Below, piece after piece: positions 1 through 11,285 of a DNA stretch of 64,000 nt (its first letter is position 1; each line of letters begins with the position of its first letter). Origin of the DNA: Apostichopus japonicus. Lineage: Eukaryota; Echinodermata; Holothuroidea; Aspidochirotida; Stichopodidae. The translations under genes and the position numbers were made by a program. Where the stretch lies: positions 2,661,501-2,725,500 of the forward strand of contig NC_092576.1 of NCBI RefSeq assembly GCF_037975245.1, written 5' to 3'. Under the pieces are notes generated by a model. It was not told the DNA's origin. It saw only the letters and a list, made by a program, of their open reading frames with translations, and searched no databases.

Positions 1-309
1 CTGCTTTAAATTTTTAGTAAATAGATTTCCCCTTTGGACCTTTTGTCATATCGTAAAAGATGGTTTACTAAATCTTAATAGAACAAAACCTACATTGTAT
101 TCAACACAATTTTGATTTCAAGAATAATAAGGCACATCCAACGTTATTGATCTTGGTATTTGAAGGGTAATCTACTGTAAATTTGCTTTATTTGGATGAG
201 GCAAAAACTGGTTATGTGAATTTTTTCACCATGTCCCCGAATGTGACACAACGGCTGCGAATATATGTTTAACTTTTTTGTAACAATGGACATGTTTTTC
301 ATTTTTAAA

Positions 310-694
310 ATTTGGGGTCCAAATTGATTGGGGGGGGGGGGGGGCTGTAACGACTTGCCCGAAAAATATAACCAACATTTTCGCGCGCTCCGCGCCCATT
401 CAACATGTAAATGTGCATATCATATGAGCATGCATCGGTTATACCATCACATGCCAATTACAAAAAATCATTTGCCAATTTATTACCTTTCCATATTGGT
501 TATAATTTTTGGGAGGTCGTTACAATAATCATGATAATATTAGTAGAAGTGTAACCATTGAAAAACACATTGCAACTTATTTTTCTTTTAGTAGGTGCCC
601 GAAAAATTATCAGCATATTGCCCCAATTTTCACAAAAATATTTGGTTGAGGGCTGCAGCCCCCCCCCCCCAGGTCTCCGCCTCCTACGCCTATG
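310..694 (+). mobile_element. non-autonomous hAT-like MITE, family 2, 5' end degraded
   Basis: The interior (GGCTGTAACGACTTGCCCG near 341, GCGCGCTCCGCGC near 382, a GGCTGCAGCCCCC run near 650) matches the copies at 10942-11285 and, inverted, 29443-29876. The right end TCCTACGCCTATG is the reverse complement of a CA..GGCGTAGGA terminus. The left terminus has decayed into a G run, so no target duplication can be read. The 66- and 92-codon open frames here are by-products of the element. Confidence 0.7.
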
Positions 695-702
695 GTCCTA
701 CT

Positions 703-1462
703 CTCCCCACCCCTATTTATAACGAAGAAAGATTCAGCATCTCGAATTTAGTATATCCATATTGTTCCAGATTACCAACTACAGATGTGCTCCTCCATCA
801 AAGTTCTATGCCGTGCCAGATTACACGGGAAATTGTGTCATCGTGTGGCGATTTGAAACTTCAATTTCCGTAAATGGGACCTTAAATTTGGCTCATGTGT
901 GTCTTTGTACCTTTCAGCTAGTTCTTTTTCACCGATAATGAATTTGTCGCATCCCTTTAAAATGTTACCTCAGGTCCGCCTCTGGAGATCATTCGGCAGT
1001 GTGTACCACAAAGCAATACGCACTAACATTGCGACATTCATAGTCATATGCTAAACATTTTTATATCTTTATTCTCCATGGCTTATGTTGTAGGGTATAT
1101 AGATTTATGTGCATAGAAGAAAGTGTCCCAAAATTTAGTCTGGTCATTAGCGAATACTAAGCGAACACTAACAATTTCACTAAAGGAAAGCAAGATTGAA
1201 GACTTATTTCTCAGAAATACATAACAATACTTAAAATATGCTTTGCTCTGCTGATTGTGTTAATTTAACATAACAATTTCTCATTAGTTGCCAGAGAGAG
1301 TTTGCCGCTTAATTTACAGGCAAACGAAGAAACAAAGGTTTTGTTTCATTTAAAGACGTAGATATTAGTTTCACTTCAACTGTGTGCCTGCCGTACAATT
1401 TTATCGATTACATATATCTGGTTAAAATTATTGGTTGCATTTTCCTTTTGGTAGAAGTAAAG
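703..1462. other. noncoding stretch, nothing recognised
   Basis: A+T-rich sequence with frequent stops in all frames and no recognisable protein, RNA or repeat. Confidence 0.5.
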
Positions 1463-1523
1463 ATGAAATTTGTAACTACTGTCATAATGTTGCAGTTGCT
1501 GCTTTGTATTAAATATAATGTTG
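1463..1523 (+). CDS. candidate first exon encoding a signal peptide
   Basis: An ATG with A at -3 opens a frame encoding MKFVTTVIMLQLLLCIKYNV and ends at a G|GTAAGC donor (phase 1). The peptide has a Lys followed by a hydrophobic core, as in a secretory signal. A strong acceptor (pyrimidine tract plus TTTCAG) follows at 2138. Joining it in phase gives only seven more codons before a stop, which would make a peptide of about 27 residues. In another phase the same exon reads ICQRGRCNSRWQQ and onward for 25 residues, which would need an unseen middle exon. No family is recognised. This is a weak prediction from sequence features only. Confidence 0.25.
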
Positions 1524-2215
1524 GTAAGCCGCCCAGAGGTATTAACAAATCATTAAAACGGACATGACGTCATGACCACTCACTGATTTCATGTGAACAG
1601 TAAAACGCACAGCAATACATGTGCTTTTGGTATTTTGGAACTTCATCAAATTAATGTATAACAGACAAGAACTCATAAAAACAGCACCGCATTTAGTGAA
1701 CAAGCATCAATTGAAATATTTCATAAAAAACAACCCTCACGCTAGTGGCATGAAAAATGGTTCAAAGGGAAAAGAAGGTTAGAAATCCTTCCTGATACCA
1801 TCTCACTTGCAACTAGATTGAGAAATCATCACAATCATTAACAGTAGTAATAAAACCAGTTTATTATCATCGCTAAATAAACCTACTTTACAGCACTCCT
1901 TTATTCAATACACTTAAGTATACAGCAATCAATCGATCTCTGTCATTGTAGTTCATTGATATTGAATATACTCCAGGCTGGACTACATAAATTAAGTGTC
2001 ACATCTGACTGTGTGAACTCTTCAACCTTAAAATGTCGCCAAAACCTTTCATCGCTCCATTACAACACTCCCTGATAAAGATCACTAGAACATCAATAAG
2101 AGCTTTATACTGCACCGTTGACATTCCTTGCTTTCAGATTTGCCAGAGAGGAAGATGTAATAGTAGGTGGCAGCAGACAGTAATAAAACCTACAGAAGAA
2201 AGATATTCATTGTAA

Positions 2216-5200
2216 TTAGTATTAGGTTAGCAATATTATAAGCTAAATTACCTTAAAGCTGAATGTATGATACCCGTTATTTAAAAGGCGATAAATTACC
2301 TTTGACATTATATTTCGGTCTGAATAACGCCATTTTGTACCTGACTATAATAGCGTGGAGTTGTCTGCTGGTACAGACAAGATCACCAAAGTTATGCAAT
2401 TACTTATAGACTAAATGTTAACATTTAACGAGTGGAAATGATTCGTATGTAATTTACATTTCAACATAACTTCACTACACTACCCATATCCACGGATGTG
2501 ACACCCGTTTTATGCACTAACCCTGCGGGGGGGGGGAGGCAAAAGCATTATGCCGTTCATCCAGGTGAATGGTCTTGGGTGGGGGGGGGTCGGGACCGTG
2601 GCTCACTCCCTTGGAGAAATGTTTGTTAAATGGATCGTGTTTGCAAAACGGTTCTAATGCTTGCAACTTTCTAATGAAATGTCGAGGTTTTGTTACTGTT
2701 TAGGCTGAACCACACACATAGGCCTATGTAATATACTGTACAGGGTGCTTTGGAATATTCCGTCTGCCATTATTTTATTCTGGGGACTAAACCTCCCCTT
2801 CCCCACTCTTCCTTAGAAAGATAATCATTTGTGCATCTACTAATATTATTAAGACAAGAGTGTGTTCAATGTTAATCATCTTGCATTAATTAAAAATAAC
2901 ATCATCGCATCTTTTGTAAATTTCAAAACATAAATTGCAATAATAGTGCTTGACTTCTCCTCTCAATAAAAAAAATTAACTCCGATATTGCATCTATCGG
3001 AATCGATGTAGAAATGTTTCTTCTTTTTTTTATTAAATGTTATTTTGCTGTACATAGTTTTCCCTTTATATATGCCAATTCCAATTAACATCAACTTTCA
3101 ATACTTTCTTGGTAAATTCAAAGGCTGATGTTAACATCCCCACCCACAGCATAATAATTTTGTTTTATCCTCAAGTATATGAAGTTTCAATCGCCTCACC
3201 ACTATCTATATAAAAAATCTTTATCTATTTCTCCTAATATGAACCTCACCCGTTACTGTGAACAATCCTCTTTAAATTAAGAGCATACAACACTATTTAA
3301 CCTGTGCATTGATTTGCCTTACTGCTATAAGGAAACGTCTTTTGAATTTGCCTTGTAACGACCACGAATATGAAAACGTTATAACAGGGATCTGAGTTTG
3401 TAACAACTTGTTCTGCGGGCATACACACAATATGGTGTATTAACCTGCCATTGAAAATGAGTTACCGGAGGAAGTGATATTAAATAAATAAATAGCCTTA
3501 ACCCCCCCCCCCAGCCTCCACCCTCTCGGGCATTTATCAAAATAATTTAGCCCAAATCTCCTTACCAAACTGTTCTCTGAATTCTTTATTATGTTGGGGG
3601 ATTTTAATTTTTCTTCTTTCTTAAAGTACACTTACTTAACACCAAGAACAAGAAAGTAAAAATCATTGAAAAAAATTCTATCTGCAAGGTCGACCAACAA
3701 TTCAAAACCAGACAGTGTCTAGACGTATCCGGGTACTTGTTTGTTTCAAGATTCCAAGGGTTATATAAAGGTCACGCGCGCGTTTCTTGTTATTGAATAC
3801 AACTTCTTTTCATTGGGACGCGCGCGCCGCTTTATTGAACACAACTTCTTTTCATTGTATTGTTCAAGTATTTGATTGACAGGTGATGAACAAAAGAAAA
3901 TGTTAAACTTTTGAAAGTGTCAGTAATAGGAAAGATTAGTGTACATCTTGAGGAAGAAAATGATGAAATAATTTCAACAGACTTTTATCATTGAAAAAAT
4001 GTGTACTGTCTGAGTAGAAAAGAGTAGAAATATTTAACTGTACAGATATATGATGAATGTATACACAGTGTTGGGTGGATACGATCTACGTTACTTTTTG
4101 TAAATTGGCCATAGGATGAAAACATGGATCAAAACAAATATAGGAACAATGGAATGATGTGCGTATGTACGTGCCTGTGTGTGTGTGTGGGTGGGGGGGG
4201 GGAGTTACCGGGGGAGTTAAAATGGTGGGTTTATAGCAAAGGATTGGACTGGTGATTTAATTTTCATGGAAGAAAGGGTAAATGGTGTTAAGTAGCGTGG
4301 CTGCAACGTACAGGTGTTTGAGGCGTTGAGCGTGGATATGAAATACCGTATGGGACATATTAAACAATTTATGAGAAGTAACTTTTGAGGGGTGCGGGAG
4401 AGGGTGTGAGAGAGGGAATATATATATATAGTTGCGTTGTTTATGCATTGGCTCAGGGCGTGATTTGCAGTAAGTAGGCACAGCAGAAGGCTCTGCTAGC
4501 AGTGCGGAGGTGGGCTTTGTGGTGCGGCCGATGTATAGTTGTTGTGGCATGGTAAGGGACTTCACATGTGAATATTTTAATGATTAGAGGAATAGTATCA
4601 AAGGCAAGGGGTGAGGGAGGGGGACCCGGTGAAGGATAGTATTATATACACTGTTTAAGGCATTCAAGTTGTAGACAGATCTCATTATCTTATTAACAAA
4701 AATATATTTTATTAATTCAGCTTCTTAACTAATGGCGGTCAATAGTTAATTTCACTGTTGATGTTCAAGTTTTTAAACTAAACATTAAGCTACATAAAAA
4801 AAACCCAATAACAAACAAGTTTCTAACATTTCTAGGGTAATGCTTTTTTTTGTCTGTGTTTATATTTTTCGTGTTTGGTGTTTTCTAAATTTGTTTTGCC
4901 TACTGTTTAATTTCAATTACTTAGTAACGTTTCATTTATTTACTTATTATCGTTTTATCAATTTATTTACTAAATTTACTATGAATTTTGACCATTTTAC
5001 ATTTCTTAATGAAGATTTTTTTCTTGAATGTTTTATTCTTGCACATTTGAGATTAATGTTTATTCTTTCTGTGTATATTTCTTTTTTCTAGTGTTTATTA
5101 ATTTTATTTTACCAACTGTTTTATTTAAGTTATAGAAGATAAACGAATTATTCATTTATTATCGCTTTATTTATTTATTTATTTATTTATTTACTAAATT

Positions 5201-5748
5201 TCTTTATAAGAATTTGGACAATTTAATATTTATCAATAAAAATTTGTCTTTATTTTGTTATTTTTCTTATCATAATAATTTACTTTGCATACAGAAAATA
5301 GTTAACAACAAGAGTATTAATTTCCTTTTGTCAATTTCTCTCTTAGATTCCTTATTCAATTTTATTAATAATTATTATAAACCAGGTAAACAAATATGTT
5401 CTTCTCTCACGCTGGAAATACTTTAATCATTCTTACTGCAATACAAGTCTATCTTTTAATTTTTTTCTGTAAATATGTTTTTTCTGTCTCATTTTGTCTC
5501 TATTTTACTCTCCTATTAATATTATTCCTTACATGATGAGTGTTCTTTCATTGAAAGTCGATTTCTTAATCCAATTTCTTCTTCATTTATTTGTTTTACT
5601 TCTACAATTATCTCTACCTATCAATAAAACCTTCAGTAATTACTAAGTAAAACTATAATGATAATTCCTGTCTTGATTACATCATTAACATTAATTAGTT
5701 ATTTTAATAATTACTAATATTACTTACATATTTATTAACTATACTTAC
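2216..5748. other. probable 3' intron or flank of the NLR gene; no exon identified
   Basis: I searched the minus strand for a further NLR cassette exon (phase-2 entry, about 77 nt) after the donor at 5749 and found none. Contents seen are G runs near 2526 and 2581, a 7-bp-stem hairpin (TCCGATA..TATCGGA) near 2982-3001, an imperfect tandem duplication at about 3777-3865, a CA/TG-like tract near 4177, and very T-rich sequence at 4830-5430 with an (ATTT)n run at about 5165-5193. The open frames there reflect base composition. Confidence 0.45.
5165..5193. repeat. (ATTT)n microsatellite
   Basis: Seven perfect ATTT units in an A+T-rich stretch. Confidence 0.85.
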
Positions 5749-5954
5749 CTCAGTTGCTTGAATCTTTGAGAGTGTTGTACATAGTTTAATATTCCATTAA
5801 CTTCATGTTTATTCATTTCTCTCCCATTCTCTGTCTGTATGCTCATAATCTCTATTGATGTTAGGATTGGTAGAGAGAGACCAGAGTAGAGAGTAATATC
5901 ATCTTCATCAACCTTGTTAAAGGAACGGACTAGATGCACACAGTCTATAGGAAT
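5749..5954 (-). CDS. NLR gene exon 6 (second copy of cassette B)
   Basis: The exon starts after a strong acceptor (pyrimidine-rich run plus CCTTCAG) and ends CTGAG|GTAAGT. It enters in phase 0 and leaves in phase 2, as exon 3 does. It encodes IPIDCVHLVRSFNKVDEDD, then a Leu-rich stretch, ending HSQRFKQL. This aligns with exon 3 (IPISELELQWSFSKVDKGD .. CKRFKELW), with the shared core SF-KVD--DI-L-SGL-LP-L. The alternating Leu pattern suggests part of a leucine-rich repeat region, but that is inference. The next exon, with phase-2 entry, was not found. Confidence 0.75.
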
Positions 5955-7380
5955 CTGAAGGAAAGTAAATAATAAATATAATATTTATAATTATATCATA
6001 ATATCATAAATATCTTTTATTATTTTACAATAATGTTTATGAGTTGACTATTCTTTATTATTACTAATGAAGTTCTAATGGCCCTGGGTTTAGAGGGGGT
6101 TATAGTGGGTCAGTTTAATATTCAAATTGGTGTAAAGGGGGTGTGTTTTGTTAAAGCTACTCTAATATATTACTTTACTGTAAAGAGACACTGTTGTAAG
6201 ATTATTGAACAAAGGGGGAACAGGAGGGTGTGAAGTGGTTCAGGGAAAGGGTGAAGGTGGGGTGGGGGGGGGGTCATTGCATATTCTGTTAGTGGTATGG
6301 GTAGTTTTACGGTTCAGTTGTAAGTAATTCTAGTATAGGGTAAAAACAAACTTGAAAAAAATGATAAATACAGGATAAACACTGACTAGAATGAAAATAA
6401 ATAATAAATAGAATTAATAGACTACTAAACAATAAATAAAGACACATTTTGTTTTAGTGAGGGTAAGGTGGGGTCCTTTGTTTACAAGATTAGTGGATGG
6501 AGGGAAAGTGAAGGGTGTTACAGGTGTTCATTGTTGTACATTAGCCAATCTCATTGTTGGGTGAAACAGGAGCGTTGAATTTTGTAATATAGGTTGCAAT
6601 ATTTGTTTCCGTTGATAGTTTTTTCCCCGTTATAATGGGTCAGTTGTGGAGCTAATCTACGGGACCTTTAAAGTGATAGATACATTTAGGGAGGTGGTGG
6701 GGAGGGGTGTATAAGCTGAGTGTCTGAGAGGGTTAGTGGGAACCAGGCAAAATGTTGTCGTATTTTATAAATTTATGGTTGATTATTATTTATTTCGTGT
6801 TGATTCTTATTTTTTCGTTTTGTATCAGGTTGTTTAGTAACTAAAACATGATATGTTAATGTTGTTTAGAACAGCAATCTTTGTAATTTCTCTTTTGTGT
6901 GGGCTATGTGATATTACCTGTTGTATTGGAGCCTTGGGGAGTGATGGTGGTTCAGGTGACGGCCTAATAAATATTAAATTAGGTAATTAACAGTTCTCGG
7001 CCTTTCGTTTTAAAGGTTATTAAGTAGTTCAGTAGCTAAGAGGATAAGTTTAAGTTTCTGTAGCTTACAATATTCTACTAGTAATTTTGTTACTTTTAAG
7101 TATGTTTTACCTAATTTTGTTTTATTAAAATCTCTTATTTTATTTATCACTACTGTTTGTTTCGAATTGTCCTAAAAAATATCTTATTGTAATGCCAAAA
7201 AAATAATTAACCGACAAAATAAAACCTAGAAATGGTTATAGTGATTAGTCATACCAACCCCTCCCCCACCCCTCCGACTCACAATCAAATCCCTCATAGT
7301 TGGGGAGTAGAATAAATATAATAATTATTTGTTATTGTGATGTGTTTTACTTCACCATATCCCTTCAATGTTATCCTTAC
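5955..7380 (-). other. NLR intron 5
   Basis: Noncoding between the donor GAC|GTAAGG at 7380 and the acceptor at 5955. It contains G-rich tracts near 6255 and 6690. No gene or known repeat was recognised. Confidence 0.6.
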
Positions 7381-7559
7381 GTCATGTCTTGATGCTTTCT
7401 TCAGGAGTTTAATGGTTGACTTCTGTGATTTCTGACTGCTGGTGTTATTGATGACGACAACATTTGAACACAGCTCTGTAATAGTCTGGATGTCTTCGGC
7501 CTTTGATATAAAATGACAAAAGTACACACTGTTTAACTTGTCTCTCTCTACTCTAGATA
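7381..7559 (-). CDS. NLR gene exon 5 (cassette A, related to the end of the NACHT exon)
   Basis: The chosen acceptor is GTGTCAG|TATCTAG (phase-1 entry, matching exon 4) and the donor is CATGAC|GTAAGG (phase 0). The protein includes ITELCSNVVVINNT and STIKLLKKASRHD. These align with VKELCSKLIIIS and STIQLLQIASSHE at the end of the NACHT exon, and the donor falls at the same codon (S-H-E or R-H-D). The open frame extends upstream through 7590, so an earlier acceptor at TAG|AAT is possible, but it would break the phase with exon 4. This exon is therefore a duplicated copy of the C-terminal segment of the NACHT exon. Confidence 0.7.
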
Positions 7560-8587
7560 CTGACACGTTCAGGTTAAAGTCCTTTAAATTCTATTTATAT
7601 TTCATATGTTGGTTTTTACGTGTCTGTCATCACTCTATCTCCTCATCTCGTACAAGCTTAGCCTTCTTTTCCCTCACCTCTTCGTTAATCTGTAATTCAT
7701 AAAATGTTTTACTTCATATTTATTCAACTGTTTCTACGTAATGTCATAATTTCGTGAAACTGTCAATTACTGTGAGGATATTCTAATAGGCATATACCAT
7801 TCAAGAGGTACCAACTGGCTCCCCCCCCCCCTCCTCCTCTCCACCATATCTCTCTATTCATATTCCTACCCGGCTATTACCCAGAGAGAACAATAGCTAT
7901 TGTTTTCAATTAAGCGGCGCACAGTGTCAGACTTGTATCATTACCCGCTCCAATGGGATATTCTATTGTACACGGATAATTACACTAGCAGTTAAATAGG
8001 CTATACTAATTACATAACCGGTCCATGTTGATCCTTACATACGTTTACCATCTTATCACCAACCTGTTTCCATTTACCAGACTGTAGATTAAGTAGACAG
8101 GTCTCTTCCGGCCAAAGAACTTCAGAGAAAGAAAATAAAAAAAACATTAATATATGACTTGTCGTGCTTACCTACAACAGCAAAATAAAACTAACTGGTT
8201 GAAATATTAAAATAATTTTCGATTTCTGGTTTATTAAGTTTCCAAACATTTAAAAACAAGCAAAAATTAAATAAACTTATTGAAGGGAGAGGTTTATTGA
8301 CTACTACAATTTATTAGATAGTTTGCAATTTTGACAGAAAAGTGTTATGTCACTTTGTTTTATTAGTCATTATAGTGTGAGTGATCTTTACTAAGAGTCT
8401 TTCCTTGAGGCAACCCTCTCGCATCCTTCCCCTAACACACACACACACACATACACATATGTTTGTATTACATTCAGACCGAGGACCCCATTGTATTTTC
8501 CATTGTTCAAATCCACGTACCCTTACCTTAACATTACCCCCCACAATAGAATTCTTCCGAGGACGTGGTGATTCTTTAGAAATCACA

Positions 8588-8624
8588 ACCGAGGACCTGA
8601 AATTCTTCTGTTCAAGTCCTCGGT
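8588..8624. repeat. hairpin with CCGAGGAC motif between two (CA)n tracts
   Basis: ACCGAGGACCTGAA pairs with TTCAAGTCCTCGGT around a 9-nt loop, with the paired arms nearly perfect. CCGAGGAC also occurs near 8480 and 8557, giving four occurrences in 150 bp counting the complement. No function is recognised. Confidence 0.6.
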
Positions 8625-8970
8625 CAGATAGCAAAACAAACGCACACACACACACACACTGTGCCTTATCTTCTTTGCTCGCATGTATAGTAGTTAAGAG
8701 TAAATCGAATGAAAAATAAAGAAAAACAGTAAACATTCTTTACACTTTTACAGTCAAATTTTGTAAACATGTTTTTGTTCATCGTTTCCTCATCGTACTA
8801 TTGCTTATGCTTCTACCTACATAAATAAGCAGATGAAAAATCAGTATTCATTTCAAAAAATCATAACAGTTCATATAAGAAAGGAATGGTACACTTTGAA
8901 CCATCCCATGTACCCATACACAATGTAATAGAGTATGTACTATGGTCCTACACTTACACGTGTTTATGTA

Positions 8971-8998
8971 TGAATGAATGAATGAATGAATGAATGAA
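8971..8998. repeat. (GAAT)n microsatellite
   Basis: Seven tandem TGAA/GAAT units. Confidence 0.85.
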
Positions 8999-9262
8999 GG
9001 GTTTATGCACAACCAATATACAGCGGACAATGCAATACGTACACGGCTGTGCTAAAAAAAACAAAATACGCAAATGCTATAATATACTTGTTCCAATAAT
9101 TCTCTGGGAACAATTTCCCTCCGCCCCCCCCCCAACGCCCATCTCCGCCCCGCCCCCAGCATTTCAAATACACATGAATAAAAAACTCAGCACACACTCA
9201 AATAGTTAGCTACTTTTCACGCTCATTTTAACAAAATCCCATTGTGAGCTGCGGCAAAATAC

Positions 9263-9339
9263 CTTTAACATTCCTTGATTTTGCTGTTTCCGGTATCATC
9301 TTAGGATTGATGGATGCTGGCAGTTTACAATGATAAAAC
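9263..9339 (-). CDS. NLR gene exon 4 (leucine-rich-repeat-like, 77 nt)
   Basis: The acceptor TTGTTTTACAG|G is excellent and the donor is TTAAAG|GTATTT. Entry in phase 2 completes the codon left by exon 3 (TG+G, Trp), giving the junction KRFKELW-FYHCKLPASI. The exon leaves in phase 1, which fits exon 5. The L-x-F-x-x-C-x-L-P pattern across the junction resembles a leucine-rich repeat strand and turn. It is too short to stand out as an open frame and was found by following intron phase. Confidence 0.75.
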
Positions 9340-10694
9340 CTGTAAAACAAGATAATAATGCAGTTACATACGTGACTCCTCTCAAAGATCAAAAAAAAAA
9401 AAAAAAAACGTTTGAAAACTTTTTAAAGATTGTTTCTCTCACGTTACTTAATATTTTCTGAATAATGTTGAACAACACGTATCCATCTTAATGTTATTAT
9501 AAATGATGTTTCTGTATCAAAATTATCTAATATACAGTTTACACGTTACTGTATATACATAATGATATAACGACAAAACGCTACCATTACTTTAAAAAAA
9601 CATGTAGCCGACATGTAACTGTGACGGTTGAGCATATTTCAAAACATTCCTTGGCCGATTTGTTCGTTCTTGTCTCTGTTTCCTATTTTAATGTGATAAA
9701 TTGAAGTGATCTCCCTGTTCCAATATATTCATGGTCATAATATTGTTATTGATATGATTATACATCCATTTAAATCCACGAACTTAAATATCAACGTGTG
9801 AGATCCCTGCCTCGTTACATGTACGAGGCTCGGTTAAAATACACTGACCCGTATTGTATTGAAGTGTCTTTCACATAACTGTTTCAACTCAGATTTAAAC
9901 TGTACCCATTTTACCGTAAAACTGTTGCGACTGTCATTTGTGGAGTATTTTAGTTACTATTGCTATGTTTATATCATCTGCCAACTTTCATCGAAACATA
10001 TCTGCACTATACATTTTTACAAATTTCTGTCAATTTGTATGGGTATCATTTTCGATAATGGAATTACATCAACCTTGGTGTCACTAATTAATTGTTACCA
10101 CTGACTCGAAATACTTCCATTCAAGCAGCAGCTGGTCAGCTTAAGTCGACTCAAATTAGAAGGAGTGTAAGGGTCTTAATAATAAATGTATCTTCAATTT
10201 TATACTAAATTATTATTACTTCATTATTTTTAAAATTATTTCTAAATTTTTCTAAATTTATTTTACTAAATTATTTATCATTCGGTAGATCTGTTGCAAC
10301 GACAATACATACAGTGGCCTTTAATCGCTCATGATATTATTGTGCTGTGTCATGAGTAAAATTTTTTAGTCTCGACATTATATCAGGGAATGGTATACCT
10401 GTTTATGACACTGAAATTTAAGAATAATCTCATAAGAAAAGGAAAAACCGTTGTATCCAATGATTCTCTCGGCTGTTGCAAATGTGTTCTGTCAAATTGC
10501 CTTTTTTCCTATAGTTCTTTACTAAAACTTTAGAACTATGATTAACAGATATTTCGTCTTCTACGTGGTGTTTACGTAAATCGTAGCCTAGGCCTACATA
10601 AGTATCTTAATGTTAACATATTCTAGACGTAGGCCTTGACCTTATTTCATTTATTGTGATCATTTTCATTTTCATAATATACTTTTCTCCTTAC
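9340..10694 (-). other. NLR intron 3
   Basis: A+T-rich noncoding sequence with a poly-A run near 9392. No coding or repeat family was recognised. Confidence 0.6.
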
Positions 10695-10897
10695 CAAAGC
10701 TCTTTGAATCTCTTACACTGTACTCCATAGTTCAATAGTCCAATAACGTCTTCCTCAGTAAGTTCTGCACTGTTTGAATTTACTAATAACTTCTGTAGTG
10801 TCGAGAGGGTTGGTAAACAAAGACCAGATTGGAGCACGATATCACCTTTATCAACCTTACTGAAGGACCACTGCAGTTCTAGTTCAGATATTGGTAT
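10695..10897 (-). CDS. NLR gene exon 3 (first copy of cassette B)
   Basis: The acceptor has a good pyrimidine tract (CTTATCTTCCTGCAG) and the donor is CTTTG|GTAAGG. The exon enters in phase 0, matching the phase-0 end of exon 2, and leaves in phase 2. It encodes IPISELELQWSFSKVDKGD, a Leu-rich middle (SGLCLPTLSTLQKLL) and GLLNYGVQCKRFKELW. It is homologous to exon 6. The open frame continues upstream to 11056, but that part is MITE and intron sequence, not exon. Confidence 0.8.
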
Positions 10898-10941
10898 CTG
10901 CAGGAAGATAAGATCAGGGTTGTTATCAATGGCGTCACCAA

Positions 10942-11285
10942 TATAGGCGTAGGAGTCCAATAACCACATTTTTTTGCGCGCTCCGTGCACGTTCAACATG
11001 TTAATGTGCATATCATATAGGAATGCATCGGTTATTACATCGCATGCCAATAACATACAATCGTTTGCCGTGTCATTCCCCTTCCATATTGGTTAGAATT
11101 ATTGGGGAAGTCGTTACAATAATCATGATCATAATAATATTAGTTAAACCATTGAAAAACACATTGCAAATTATTTTTCTTTCAGTAGCTGCCAGAAAAA
11201 TTCTCATCATATTGCCCGAATTTTCACAAACATTTTGGGTTGGGGGCTGCAGCCCCAACCCCCCCCCCCGCCTCCTACGCCTTTG
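10942..11285 (+). mobile_element. hAT-like MITE, family 2, next to the exon 3 acceptor
   Basis: Ends TATAGGCGTAGGAGTCC and GCCTCCTACGCCTTTG form imperfect inverted repeats of the hAT type. The interior shares GTTACAATAATCATGAT, the CATTGAAAAACACATTGCAA tract and GGGGGCTGCAGCCCC with the copy at 310-694. No convincing 8-bp target duplication remains. It lies in NLR intron 2, with its edge 44 bp before the splice acceptor of exon 3. Confidence 0.8.

Larger units (their letters stand above)
7560..9262 (-). other. NLR intron 4 with microsatellites and a hairpin
   Basis: Noncoding. It contains C runs at about 7821, two (CA)n tracts (about 8434-8456 and 8643-8660), the hairpin at 8588-8624 and a (GAAT)n run. 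The long open frames on both strands at 8350-8736 come from the CA tracts. Confidence 0.6.

Noticed and set aside
8350-8736. Overlapping 112- and 128-codon frames on opposite strands
   Set aside because: Both are driven by CA/TG microsatellites (VCVCVC, THTHTH), with no domain or splice support.
10898-11056. Upstream extension of the exon 3 open frame to 121 codons
   Set aside because: The extension reads through the acceptor into the intron and the MITE. The protein similarity to exon 6 begins exactly at the acceptor.
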